From Spirosomataceae bacterium (GTDB lineage Bacteria > Bacteroidota > Bacteroidia > Cytophagales > Spirosomataceae), in contig JANQUM010000183.1 in the NCBI GenBank assembly GCA_030731175.1, positions 1 through 6,493 on the forward strand: a stretch of DNA of 6,493 nucleotides. Reading direction: 5' to 3'. Numbering within the stretch: position 1 is the first letter of the stretch; each line of letters starts with the position of its first letter. The notes below the pieces were generated by a model. The model was given only the letters and a program-made list of their open reading frames with translations. It searched no databases and was not told the origin of the DNA. Of the stretch, positions 1 through 6,446 are shown in pieces. The position numbers were made by a program, and so were the translations under genes.

Positions 1-1070
1 CGGAAGTCAATATTAAATTGTGATTTTTCCTCTTCCCATTCCGTCGGGTCTTCGGACGAAGTAAAAATATTGCTACTGTTGCCGCCCATTCCGAAAATGG
101 TGAAATCGCCCAATTTTTTTGTGGGAATTGAGAAGTTGAAAGATAAATCCTGAAAGGCAATTGCTTCGCCGCCAAAATCTATTCCACCCAATCCTAAAAG
201 TCCGGTAAAAGAATAGCGGTAGTTCACCAAATAACTCGCTTTTGAATTCTTAGAAAACGGCCCTTCCGCCGCTAAATCAATACCAATCAAGCCGACCTGA
301 GCCGTGTATTCGCGTTCAGTATCGTTTCCTTTGCGTAAACGCATATCCATCACGCCACCCAATACGTTTCCGTATTCGGCGGGGAATGCTCCGGTCAAGA
401 AGTTCATATTGCCCAATAATTGAGCCGACAAAATATTCACTCCACCGCCCGCGGCGGTTGGTAAATCACCGAATGTTCCGGCGTTACTTGTATGATTCGG
501 ATTCACAATTTGTACGCCTTCCAGTCGCCATTGCAGCGTATTTGGGTTATTTCCCCGAACCGAAATTCCGTTGGCTTGGTCGTTGTTTACCGCTACTCCC
601 GCAAAGGATTGAGCCAAGCGAGCGGGGTCCATAAAAGTTGCCGGATATCGCATCACCTGCTCAGTGGTGATGGTATTAAGACTCGTCAACGCTCCCGATA
701 AATTGGGCGAAGCGGCGGTAACAACGGCTTCGGCAAGTTCGCTTTCTGAGGGGGAAAGCGTAATATCCAAAATAAGCTCTTTCCCTGATTGAACTAAAAG
801 TTCGGTGATTTGCTTTGTGGTGAATCCAACACTGGAAACGGTTAGGAGGTAACGCCCCGGCGGTATATTTTGCAAAGTAAAACTACCGTTTAAGTCTGCA
901 ATAGTCTGAAAATCAGTAGGTTCTAATTTTATGGTTGCTTTTGGTATCGTAGCTCCGGTTTGAGCATTGGTAACTTTTCCTCGAATTGATTGGTTGATTT
1001 GTGAAAAAGAATTTAATGAAATTATGGAAAGTAAAACAGCTGTAAAAGCTCTGTTAAGTAGCAAATGCAT
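1..1070 (-). CDS. TonB-dependent outer-membrane receptor, N-terminal part (runs off left edge)
   Basis: Reading the minus strand from the ATG at 1070-1068 gives an uninterrupted frame of 356 codons to the window edge; an in-frame TAA lies just upstream, so this is the first possible ATG. Residues 1-24 form a signal peptide (MHLLLNRAFTAVLLSIISLN, then SFSQ). Residues about 27-112 look like a carboxypeptidase-regulatory-like beta-sandwich, with G-K-V-T-N-A-Q-T-G-A near 31-40 and L-N-G-S-F-T-L-Q-N-I-P-P-G-R-Y at 60-74. A plug domain follows at about 120-247, with ISVRGNNPNTLQWRLEGVQI at 169-188 and FPAEYGNVLGGVMDMRLRKG at 229-248; barrel strands start after that. The family imports bulky substrates across the outer membrane using TonB energy. 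The S-E-L-A-E-A-V-V-T-A-A linker resembles the TonB-box region only loosely, and the SusC signature and a SusD neighbour are not seen, so the substrate is unknown. The barrel (several hundred residues) is missing only because the window ends. It is transcribed divergently from the beta-galactosidase. Confidence 0.93.
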   Translation of the reverse strand, partial: MHLLLNRAFTAVLLSIISLNSFSQINQSIRGKVTNAQTGATIPKATIKLEPTDFQTIADLNGSFTLQNIPPGRYLLTVSSVGFTTKQITELLVQSGKELILDITLSPSESELAEAVVTAASPNLSGALTSLNTITTEQVMRYPATFMDPARLAQSFAGVAVNNDQANGISVRGNNPNTLQWRLEGVQIVNPNHTSNAGTFGDLPTAAGGGVNILSAQLLGNMNFLTGAFPAEYGNVLGGVMDMRLRKGNDTEREYTAQVGLIGIDLAAEGPFSKNSKASYLVNYRYSFTGLLGLGGIDFGGEAIAFQDLSFNFSIPTKKLGDFTIFGMGGNSSNIFTSSEDPTEWEEEKSQFNIDF

Positions 1071-1122
1071 GATAGGATAGGTTGATTAATTCGTGCCGAA
1101 TTTTAATGATTTTAAAGGTTTA

Positions 1123-1130
1123 TAAAAGTA
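1123..1130 (-). promoter_or_regulatory. Possible -7 element for the TonB-dependent receptor
   Basis: On the minus strand this reads TACTTTTA, which matches TAnnTTTG at all but the last base, and it lies 52 bp upstream of the receptor start codon. No TTTG is found at the expected distance upstream; the nearest TTG is about 14 bp away. The promoter call is therefore weak. Confidence 0.15.
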
Positions 1131-1136
1131 AACTGT

Positions 1137-1171
1137 TTTGAACTCAACTTAGTTGAAAAGTAGTATTTTTT
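1137..1171 (+). promoter_or_regulatory. Possible Bacteroidota-type promoter for the beta-galactosidase
   Basis: A TTTG (1137-1140) resembles the -33 element of Bacteroidota sigma-ABfr promoters. It is followed by two overlapping weak matches to the -7 consensus TAnnTTTG: TAGTATTT at 1161-1168 (spacing 20) and TATTTTTT at 1164-1171 (spacing 23). Neither is a full match. If real, the 13-bp palindrome lies between the two elements, a position suited to repression, and the 5' leader would be about 65 bases. Confidence 0.2.
1144..1156. repeat. 13-bp palindrome TCAACTTAGTTGA, candidate operator
   Basis: Two perfect 6-bp arms, TCAACT (1144-1149) and AGTTGA (1151-1156), flank a single central T. A looser outer symmetry is also present: ACTGTTTTGAACT (1132-1144) resembles the reverse complement of AGTTGAAAAGTAGT (1151-1164). 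Its place in the middle of a divergent promoter region is typical of a dimeric regulator site. No protein binding can be shown from sequence alone. Confidence 0.4.
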
Positions 1172-1186
1172 TCAATTTTCACGGAA

Positions 1187-1209
1187 AAGTTAGCTGCTTG
1201 TTTTAACTT
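1187..1209. repeat. Spaced inverted repeat AAGTTA-N11-TAACTT upstream of the beta-galactosidase
   Basis: Perfect 6-bp arms at 1187-1192 and 1204-1209 are separated by 11 bp, so the arm centres lie 17 bp apart. The repeat ends 30 bp before the beta-galactosidase start codon. The arms contain the same AGTT/AACT core as the palindrome at 1144-1156. It may be a second operator, or a weak hairpin in the 5' leader. A 6-bp repeat in A/T-rich DNA may also be chance. Confidence 0.3.
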
Positions 1210-1239
1210 GTTCGGTTATTAACTTCACCCAAACTATTT

Positions 1240-4200
1240 ATGAAATATTTATTCGCATTCTTTCTATTATTTGCATCGTTTTGTGTGCATTCACAAAGCA
1301 ACATGAAAGACTTCAGCAAAAATAATTATTGGGAAAACCCGACGATTATCGAAGAAAATAAAGAAAAACCACGAGCCTTTTTTACTCTTTTTGATACCCA
1401 ATCTCAGCTCCTAAATGATGATGCTCAATTTATCAGCACTCAAAAGTCGCTCAACGGCGACTGGAAGTTTGTCTATACCGATAAAGTTGCGTACCGACCC
1501 ACTGATTTTTACAAAGAAACTTACGACGACAAAACCTGGGACAATATTACAGTTCCTTCAAATTGGGAATTGCAAGGTTTTGGCGTGCCAATTTACACGA
1601 ACGTGATTTATCCGTTTCCGAAGAATCCGCCGCTTGTTGGAGAAAATAATCCGGTTGGAACCTATCGGAAAGAATTTACGATTCCCGATAATTGGACAGA
1701 AAAAGAAATTTTTCTGCATTTCGGTTCGATTACTGGCCACGCAACTTTTTACCTTAACGGGCAAAAAGTTGGAATGAGCAAAGTTTCTAAATCACCCGTC
1801 GAATTTAACATCACAAAACACTTAAAGAAAGGCATCAATACGCTTGCTGTTCAGGTAATACGCTGGCATGATGGAAGTTACCTTGAAGATCAGGATTTTT
1901 GGCGATTGTCTGGCATTGAGCGGGACGTAACGCTTTTGGCAGTTCCAAAAACTACCATTTGGGATTATTTTTTACAAGCCGGACTCGACCAAACATATAC
2001 AGACGGCACGTTTAACTTAACCGTTGATGTCCGTAATTTTGATGTCGCTTCACGCAAGAAAACAACGCTGAATATTGCTCTACTTGACGAACGCGGGCAA
2101 GTAGTTTTTGAAGATTCGAAGGCTGTTCCACTTACCGGAAAAGAGACGACACAAGTAACGTTCTCTAAGACGGTGGTTAATCCAAAAAAGTGGAGTGCTG
2201 AATTTCCGCATCTCTATGATTGCATCATCTCGCTTTCTGAGGATGATGGCAAGGTAACTAATCTTACGGGGCAAAAAATTGGCTTCCGCACCGTAGAAAT
2301 TAAAAATGCTCAATTGCTTATTAATGGCGTTTCAACCTACGTTCACGGTGTGAACCGACACGAACACGACGACGTGAACGGGCACGTTCCGAACAAAGAG
2401 TTGACCATTTTGGATATTCAGTTAATGAAGCAGCACAATATCAACTCGCTGCGATTGAGCCATTACCCGAATGATCCGATGATTTACAAATTATGCGATA
2501 AATACGGACTGTACGTTGTAGACGAAGCCAATATTGAAGCTCACGGAATGGGGGCGGAGTTGCAAGATATTATTGATGAATCAACGCACACCGCATATCA
2601 GCCCGAGTGGGCGGCGGCACACGTAGATCGGACGAAGCGGATGTTTGAGCGAGATAAAAACTTCACCTCAGTTATTATTTGGTCGCTGGGAAATGAGTGC
2701 GGAAATGGTCCTGTTTTCAAAGAAAATTATACGTGGTTGAAAAATCGGGATAAAAGCCGGTTGGTTCAGTCTGAGCAGGCTGGTCAGCAATCCAATACAG
2801 ATATTGTTTGCCCAATGTACCCGACGATGGAGTATCTGAAAAGCTACGCAGCCGACAACACAAAGACCCGCCCATTTATTATGTGTGAATATTCGCACGC
2901 AATGGGAAACTCCAGCGGTAATTTTCAGGAATATTGGGATGTCGTTATGTCAAGTCCGCACATGCAGGGTGGTTTTATTTGGGACTGGGTAGATCAGGGA
3001 TTACGCACCAAAACAAGCGACGGACGTACTTATTGGGCGTACGGAGGTGACTTAGGAAGTCAAGCCCTGTGGAATGATGAAAATTTTTGTGCCAATGGTC
3101 TGGTTTCATCCAACAGGCGGCTAAATCCAGCTATCAAAGAAGTAAAGAAGGTTTATCAAAGCATTCTTTTTACGGCGGCAGATTTATCAAAAGGAGAAAT
3201 TAAGATTCAAAATATTTATGATTTTACTAATTTAGAGAATTTTGACTTTTCGTGGCAACTATTGAAAGACGGAGAACCGCACTCAAAAGGGGAGTTTCGG
3301 GTTGATCTTGCTCCGCACGCAACCAAGATGGTTCAATTGAGTTTGCCTAAAATCTCTTCAGATGCAGAATACGTATTGAATGTGACGGCACTTACCAAAA
3401 ACGCCACTGAACTTGTGCCTGCTGGTTTTGAGATGGCAGTTGAGCAATTTCAGCTTAATGAAGGGCAATGGTTTGAAAATTTAGCCGAAGAAAATGCCAA
3501 GTTAGTAATCACAAAAAATAGCAATTCTGTTAACTTTCAGTCGGGGGAAGTTTCCGGAACATTCGATTTGCAAACGGGTAAATTTACTAAATACCAACTC
3601 GGCAGTCAGCCCAATGCAATCGGTCAGTTTCCTGAGCCTTATTTTTGGCGAGCTCCAAACGATAATGATTTCGGAAATAATATGCCCGTAGCGTTAGGAA
3701 TTTGGAGGAACGCCCACGCCGATAGAAAAATAAAGGAAGTGACGGTTTCTCAACAAACCACAGAGGGTCAAAAAATTACCGTTTTGTATGAATTGGTTGG
3801 CCTTTCTATTCCGTATCAAATTGACTACCTAATTAAAAATGACGGAGCGGTACAAATCACTTCTTCGATAGATATGGGAGAAAAACAACTGCCCGAATTA
3901 CCCCGTTTTGGCATGCGGATGGAGCTCAATCCCACCGTTAGGAATCTTACATATTACGGTCGTGGGCCGTATGAGAATTACCAAGACAGAAACACCGCTT
4001 CATTTTTAGGGAAATATTCCAACCGAATCGAAAAAGACCATAACTGGACGTACATCCGTCCGCAAGAAACTGGCTATCGTACTGATACCCGTTGGATTAC
4101 TTTGAAAGACGATAACGGTAGTGGCATTCAAATTACCGGATTACAACCAATAAGTTTCTCGGCTTTACCTTTTAAGACTGAAGATATTGACCCCGGTATT

Positions 4201-4377
4201 ACCAAAAAACAACAACACCCAACAGACGTTAAGCAGCGGGAGCAGGTATTTTTGCATATTGATTTGAAACAGCGTGGTTTGGGAGGAGATACGAGTTGGG
4301 GTATGTTACCTCACGACGAATACCGTTTGCTCGACAAAAAGTACACTTACAGTTACCAAATTAAATTGGTGAAGTAA
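1240..4377 (+). CDS. lacZ: Secreted GH2 beta-galactosidase (LacZ-type, five-domain)
   Basis: This predicted retaining beta-galactosidase hydrolyses terminal beta-D-galactosides and acts after export, probably in the periplasm. Residues 1-19 are a signal peptide (MKYLFAFFLLFASFCVHSQ); Cys15 lacks a proper lipobox, so it is probably not a lipoprotein. Domains in order: GH2 sugar-binding jelly roll about 63-236, with VPSNWE 105-110 and DGSYLEDQDFWR 211-222; Ig-like domain about 238-352; TIM barrel about 354-640; DUF4981-like domain about 650-735; small-subunit beta domain about 760-1042. Against E. coli LacZ, Glu486 in SLGNE is the acid/base, Glu550 in FIMCEYSHAMGNS the nucleophile, Glu433 and His435 in DEANIEAHGM the Mg ligands, His553 and Trp581 substrate residues, and Trp1020 in GGDTSWG matches W999. 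At 1045 aa it is slightly longer than E. coli LacZ (about 1024), much of this being the signal peptide. A TAA in frame upstream fixes ATG 1240 as the first start. The true natural substrate could be a plant, algal or host galactoside. Confidence 0.95.
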   Translation: MKYLFAFFLLFASFCVHSQSNMKDFSKNNYWENPTIIEENKEKPRAFFTLFDTQSQLLNDDAQFISTQKSLNGDWKFVYTDKVAYRPTDFYKETYDDKTWDNITVPSNWELQGFGVPIYTNVIYPFPKNPPLVGENNPVGTYRKEFTIPDNWTEKEIFLHFGSITGHATFYLNGQKVGMSKVSKSPVEFNITKHLKKGINTLAVQVIRWHDGSYLEDQDFWRLSGIERDVTLLAVPKTTIWDYFLQAGLDQTYTDGTFNLTVDVRNFDVASRKKTTLNIALLDERGQVVFEDSKAVPLTGKETTQVTFSKTVVNPKKWSAEFPHLYDCIISLSEDDGKVTNLTGQKIGFRTVEIKNAQLLINGVSTYVHGVNRHEHDDVNGHVPNKELTILDIQLMKQHNINSLRLSHYPNDPMIYKLCDKYGLYVVDEANIEAHGMGAELQDIIDESTHTAYQPEWAAAHVDRTKRMFERDKNFTSVIIWSLGNECGNGPVFKENYTWLKNRDKSRLVQSEQAGQQSNTDIVCPMYPTMEYLKSYAADNTKTRPFIMCEYSHAMGNSSGNFQEYWDVVMSSPHMQGGFIWDWVDQGLRTKTSDGRTYWAYGGDLGSQALWNDENFCANGLVSSNRRLNPAIKEVKKVYQSILFTAADLSKGEIKIQNIYDFTNLENFDFSWQLLKDGEPHSKGEFRVDLAPHATKMVQLSLPKISSDAEYVLNVTALTKNATELVPAGFEMAVEQFQLNEGQWFENLAEENAKLVITKNSNSVNFQSGEVSGTFDLQTGKFTKYQLGSQPNAIGQFPEPYFWRAPNDNDFGNNMPVALGIWRNAHADRKIKEVTVSQQTTEGQKITVLYELVGLSIPYQIDYLIKNDGAVQITSSIDMGEKQLPELPRFGMRMELNPTVRNLTYYGRGPYENYQDRNTASFLGKYSNRIEKDHNWTYIRPQETGYRTDTRWITLKDDNGSGIQITGLQPISFSALPFKTEDIDPGITKKQQHPTDVKQREQVFLHIDLKQRGLGGDTSWGMLPHDEYRLLDKKYTYSYQIKLVK

Positions 4378-4429
4378 ACTTCGCATTATTCTTAGTAAAA
4401 TTTACAACACAATTACGCCTAAATAATAC
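4378..4429 (+). other. Short intergenic gap, no terminator seen
   Basis: These 52 bp lie between the beta-galactosidase stop codon and the SDR start codon. They are A/T-rich and hold no hairpin followed by a T-run and no convincing -33/-7 promoter pair. The simplest reading is that the SDR is transcribed by read-through from the beta-galactosidase. The SDR start has no Shine-Dalgarno sequence (AAATAATAC before ATG). Confidence 0.5.
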
Positions 4430-5146
4430 ATGAAAATCATCATTGTCGGAGCAACTTCGGGTATTGGAAAGTCAATTGCCGAACATTATATTTCGAAAAA
4501 TCACACTGTAGGAATTACCGGAAGACGCACCGAAAAATTAAGCGAAATAAAAAGTAATTCCACGAATACAGAAATTTACGCTGCTTTTATGGACGTGGCA
4601 AATACCGAAGAATCTCGGATGGGTTTAGCCGCATTGGTTGAGCAAATGGGCGGTTGCGATGTGCTGATAATTAACGCCGGAGTTGGTTTCCCGAAGGCAA
4701 CCTACGAGCAAGAAATGCAGGTTGTTGACATCAACGCCCGTGGTTTTATGGCGTTAGCAAACTGGGGTTTTGAATATTTCAAAACGCAGAAAAAAGGACA
4801 TTTGGTCGGTATTTCGTCCGTTGCCGCAACCCGCAGCAGCCCGTACGCTCCCGAATACCACGCTACTAAAGCGTTTATGTCGAGTTATTTGCAAGGTTTG
4901 CGTTACCGTTCGGCAAAGTGGTACAAGAATATACACGTAACTGATATTCGTCCGGGCTTTGTGGAAACGGCAATGACCGAAGAAAACAAAACGATGTTTT
5001 GGGTTGCCACGCCGCAAAAGGCCGCCCGTCAAATTGCGGAAGCCATTGAAAGCAAAAAAGCCGTGGCTTACGTTACCAAACGATACGTTTTGATTGCGTG
5101 GTTAATGAAATTGATGCCGGATTGGATTTATACAAAGGTGATGTAA
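4430..5146 (+). CDS. Classical short-chain dehydrogenase/reductase (SDR), NAD(P)-dependent
   Basis: This 238-aa cytosolic oxidoreductase has a Rossmann fold and the full classical SDR motif set: the glycine-rich cofactor loop GATSGIG at 7-13, Asp55 in FMDVA, NAG at 82-84, Asn102 in DINARG, catalytic Ser130 in GISSVAA, Tyr143 and Lys147 in YHATK, and RPGFVETAMT at 174-183. Arg32-Arg33 after beta-strand 2 (ITGRRTEKL) suggests NADP(H) rather than NAD(H). No signal peptide is present. The last 20 residues include a hydrophobic or amphipathic stretch (YVLIAWLMKLMP, 219-230) that could contact a membrane or form a dimer surface. The length of about 240 aa is normal. The motifs do not tell the substrate; a sugar, a steroid-like ring, or a fatty-acyl or keto compound all remain possible, and the gene order gives only a weak hint of a link to galactoside use. 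The first codons already encode the start of the Rossmann strand, which supports this start. Confidence 0.93.
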   Translation: MKIIIVGATSGIGKSIAEHYISKNHTVGITGRRTEKLSEIKSNSTNTEIYAAFMDVANTEESRMGLAALVEQMGGCDVLIINAGVGFPKATYEQEMQVVDINARGFMALANWGFEYFKTQKKGHLVGISSVAATRSSPYAPEYHATKAFMSSYLQGLRYRSAKWYKNIHVTDIRPGFVETAMTEENKTMFWVATPQKAARQIAEAIESKKAVAYVTKRYVLIAWLMKLMPDWIYTKVM

Positions 5147-5268
5147 CCCATTATTTCTGTTTTGATACCTAAACCGAACAATTGGTTATATCGTAAATAA
5201 CGGCGTGCGAACTCTGAAACTTTTAGTAGAGGGAGTTCTTTCTAAACGTCATTACGTGTATTTATGCT
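5147..5268 (+). promoter_or_regulatory. Intergenic leader of the Omp85 gene, possible promoter
   Basis: These 122 bp are long enough to hold a promoter separate from the SDR. A TTTG at 5161-5164 is followed after 22 bp by TATATCGT (5187-5194), a poor match to the Bacteroidota -7 box. A spaced inverted repeat (5209-5238) and ACGT twice, 4 bp apart (5246-5249 and 5254-5257), lie nearer the start codon. No clear rho-independent terminator for the SDR is present: AACC-N8-GGTT around 5170-5188 is too short and lacks a T-run. The leader ends with ATGCTATGA, in which a two-codon frame (ATG CTA TGA, 5264-5272) overlaps the real start at 5269; this may be coincidence. Confidence 0.35.
5209..5238. repeat. 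Inverted repeat GAACTC-N18-GAGTTC upstream of the Omp85 gene
   Basis: Perfect 6-bp arms lie at 5209-5214 and 5233-5238, and an extra AACTT lies in the spacer (5218-5222). The hexamer GAACTC also occurs at 1140-1145 in the divergent promoter region, where it is directly followed by AACTT. The 18-bp spacing and missing T-run make it a poor terminator; a regulator site or chance are the alternatives. Confidence 0.25.
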
Positions 5269-6384
5269 ATGAAAAAGTCTTTACTGATTTGCTTTTTTCT
5301 ATCCCTCTTTTCTACACTTTCTTTTGGGCAGGTGAAAATAACACCAGGGCAAAAACAAGTTTTAGATTCCACACGAATTAAATTTTTACGAGATAAAAAT
5401 ACGATTATTTTACCCATCGTTTTTCGTTTTCCTGAAACAAGATTCGGGGGTGGTATTGCAGGGACTACAACGTTTTCCTTTTCCCGTGATTCCGTAGGTG
5501 CGAAGCCGTCACAGGCTACATTTGGAGTGACGTACACGCAAAACAAGCAGGTGTTGGTTTTCTTTCCGTTCAAGGCGTTTTATAGAAATAACGACTTTTA
5601 TATAAACGCCGATATTGGTTGGTATAAGTACAATTATTTCTTTTACGGAATCGGAGAAAACCGTGTACCGCAAGAAACTTTCGACGTAACTTTTCCCCGA
5701 ATTAAAATTTTAGCAGCTAAGCAAGTCGGTGACAGAAATTACGTAGGGCTACGCATGCTTTACGAACACTACAACGTTACAGGAGTAGAGGATGGTGGCT
5801 TGCTGGCGTCTGGCGAGGTATCAGGAGGCGATTTTAGCAGAACATCCAGTTTCGGGGTTTCTGTGCTTCGAGATACCCGTGATAATGTATTTTATCCCCG
5901 TAAAGGGATTTTCGGCGAAGCGTACATTTTACCAAACGCTAAAATTTTTGGGGCGGATAGAAATTTCACTCGTCTGCACACGGATATTGCTAATTATCAG
6001 TCAATTACCAAAAAACTTGTTTTCGCTTCAAACTTAGTTGGGAATTTCCTGATCGGGGATGATATCCCATTCAGTCAATTATCTGTTATTGGTGGTTCGG
6101 AAGAAATGCGGGGGCTGTATCAGGGTTATTTCAGAGATAAAAACACATTGATTGGTCAAGCCGAGGCACGTTGTGAAGTATGGGGGAGATTTGGTGTCGT
6201 GGGCTTTGGTGCGGTGGGATGGATGGGTAACGAAGAGCAACTTCTGCGTTTTAATTTGCCCAAATTCACGTACGGTGCAGGCTTGAGAGTTGCCACCAAG
6301 AAACATCTTAACCTTAGGATCGACTATGGCTTTTCACCTTACGAAAAAGGTACTTTTTACGCTACAATTGGGGAAGCATTTTGA
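5269..6384 (+). CDS. Short Omp85/BamA-superfamily outer-membrane beta-barrel without POTRA domains
   Basis: This 371-aa protein has a signal peptide at 1-20 (MKKSLLICFFLSLFSTLSFG, then Q). The mature part is almost all predicted amphipathic beta-strands, alternating with short turns, and it ends in an aromatic residue (Phe371) as outer-membrane barrels do. Two Omp85 signatures are visible: DTRDNVFYPRKGIFGE at 202-217, and the loop-6 motif GGSEEMRGLYQGYFRDKN at 275-292, in which Arg281-Gly282 correspond to the RG of the VRGF/Y motif of BamA. BamA and TamA carry five and three POTRA repeats before the barrel and are much longer; here only about 25 residues separate the signal peptide from the first strand region (NTIILPIVFRFPETRFGGGI, 44-63). 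The protein is therefore a barrel-only member, and a role in protein assembly, lipid handling or transport cannot be told from sequence. It lies 122 bp after the SDR and converges with a minus-strand gene. The start is well supported because it yields a standard signal peptide. Confidence 0.88.
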   Translation: MKKSLLICFFLSLFSTLSFGQVKITPGQKQVLDSTRIKFLRDKNTIILPIVFRFPETRFGGGIAGTTTFSFSRDSVGAKPSQATFGVTYTQNKQVLVFFPFKAFYRNNDFYINADIGWYKYNYFFYGIGENRVPQETFDVTFPRIKILAAKQVGDRNYVGLRMLYEHYNVTGVEDGGLLASGEVSGGDFSRTSSFGVSVLRDTRDNVFYPRKGIFGEAYILPNAKIFGADRNFTRLHTDIANYQSITKKLVFASNLVGNFLIGDDIPFSQLSVIGGSEEMRGLYQGYFRDKNTLIGQAEARCEVWGRFGVVGFGAVGWMGNEEQLLRFNLPKFTYGAGLRVATKKHLNLRIDYGFSPYEKGTFYATIGEAF

Positions 6385-6411
6385 GGAGGTTTCGGTAGAT
6401 TTTTCATTAAA

Positions 6412-6441
6412 AAGCCCCGCTCGATTTTCTCGGCGGGGCTT
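6412..6441 (-). terminator. Rho-independent terminator for the leftward gene
   Basis: A perfect 9-bp G/C-rich stem pairs AAGCCCCGC (6412-6420) with GCGGGGCTT (6433-6441). Three more pairs (CGA 6422-6424 with TCG 6430-6432) form beyond a one-base bulge, around a T-rich loop. On the minus strand the stem is followed by TTTAATG, giving CTTTTTAATG, a usable U-tract; on the plus strand only TTCGGTG follows. It starts 6 bp after the minus-strand stop codon at 6447, so it belongs mainly to that gene. It may also slow plus-strand transcripts leaving the Omp85 gene, whose stop codon is 28 bp away. Confidence 0.85.
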
Positions 6442-6446
6442 CGGTG

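Larger units (their letters stand above)
1071..1239. promoter_or_regulatory. Divergent intergenic regulatory region between receptor and beta-galactosidase
   Basis: These 169 bp separate two divergently transcribed genes and must hold both promoters unless transcription starts elsewhere. The stretch is A/T-rich and has no open frame of note. It holds a 13-bp palindrome (1144-1156), a spaced inverted repeat (1187-1209), two copies of CTTGTT exactly 10 bp apart (1197-1202 and 1207-1212), and eight AACT/AGTT tetramers between 1131 and 1235. Neither start codon has a Shine-Dalgarno sequence in front of it, as is usual in Bacteroidota. That the region is regulatory follows from gene orientation; the regulator is unknown. 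Confidence 0.75.

Noticed and set aside
386..701. Two overlapping plus-strand open frames (386-634 and 492-701)
   Set aside because: They lie antisense inside the receptor frame, which has a signal peptide and clear domain motifs; their translations are low-complexity, Arg/Ser-rich and resemble no family.
1..1070. SusC-type assignment for the receptor
   Set aside because: The domain order fits, but the usual SusC motif between regulatory domain and plug is not present and no SusD gene is seen.
1240..1296. Lipoprotein signal peptide on the beta-galactosidase (Cys15)
   Set aside because: The residue before Cys is Phe (A-S-F-C), which is not accepted in a lipobox; a normal cleaved signal ending H-S-Q fits better.
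5170..5188. AACC-N8-GGTT hairpin as SDR terminator
   Set aside because: The stem is only 4 bp with no following T-run, too weak for a terminator.
5262..5573. Minus-strand 103-codon open frame
   Set aside because: It is antisense to the signal peptide and first strands of the Omp85 gene, has no recognisable motif, and its own end is set by that gene's start region.
6384..6390. Perfect Shine-Dalgarno-like AGGAGGT right after the Omp85 stop codon
   Set aside because: No ATG, GTG or TTG with an open frame follows at a suitable distance, and the terminator hairpin comes next; Bacteroidota also rarely rely on this motif.
6412..6441. Hairpin as a dedicated terminator for the plus-strand Omp85 gene
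   Set aside because: The plus strand has only two T residues after the stem, while the minus strand has a proper U-tract and a stop codon 6 bp upstream, so the minus-strand gene is its owner.
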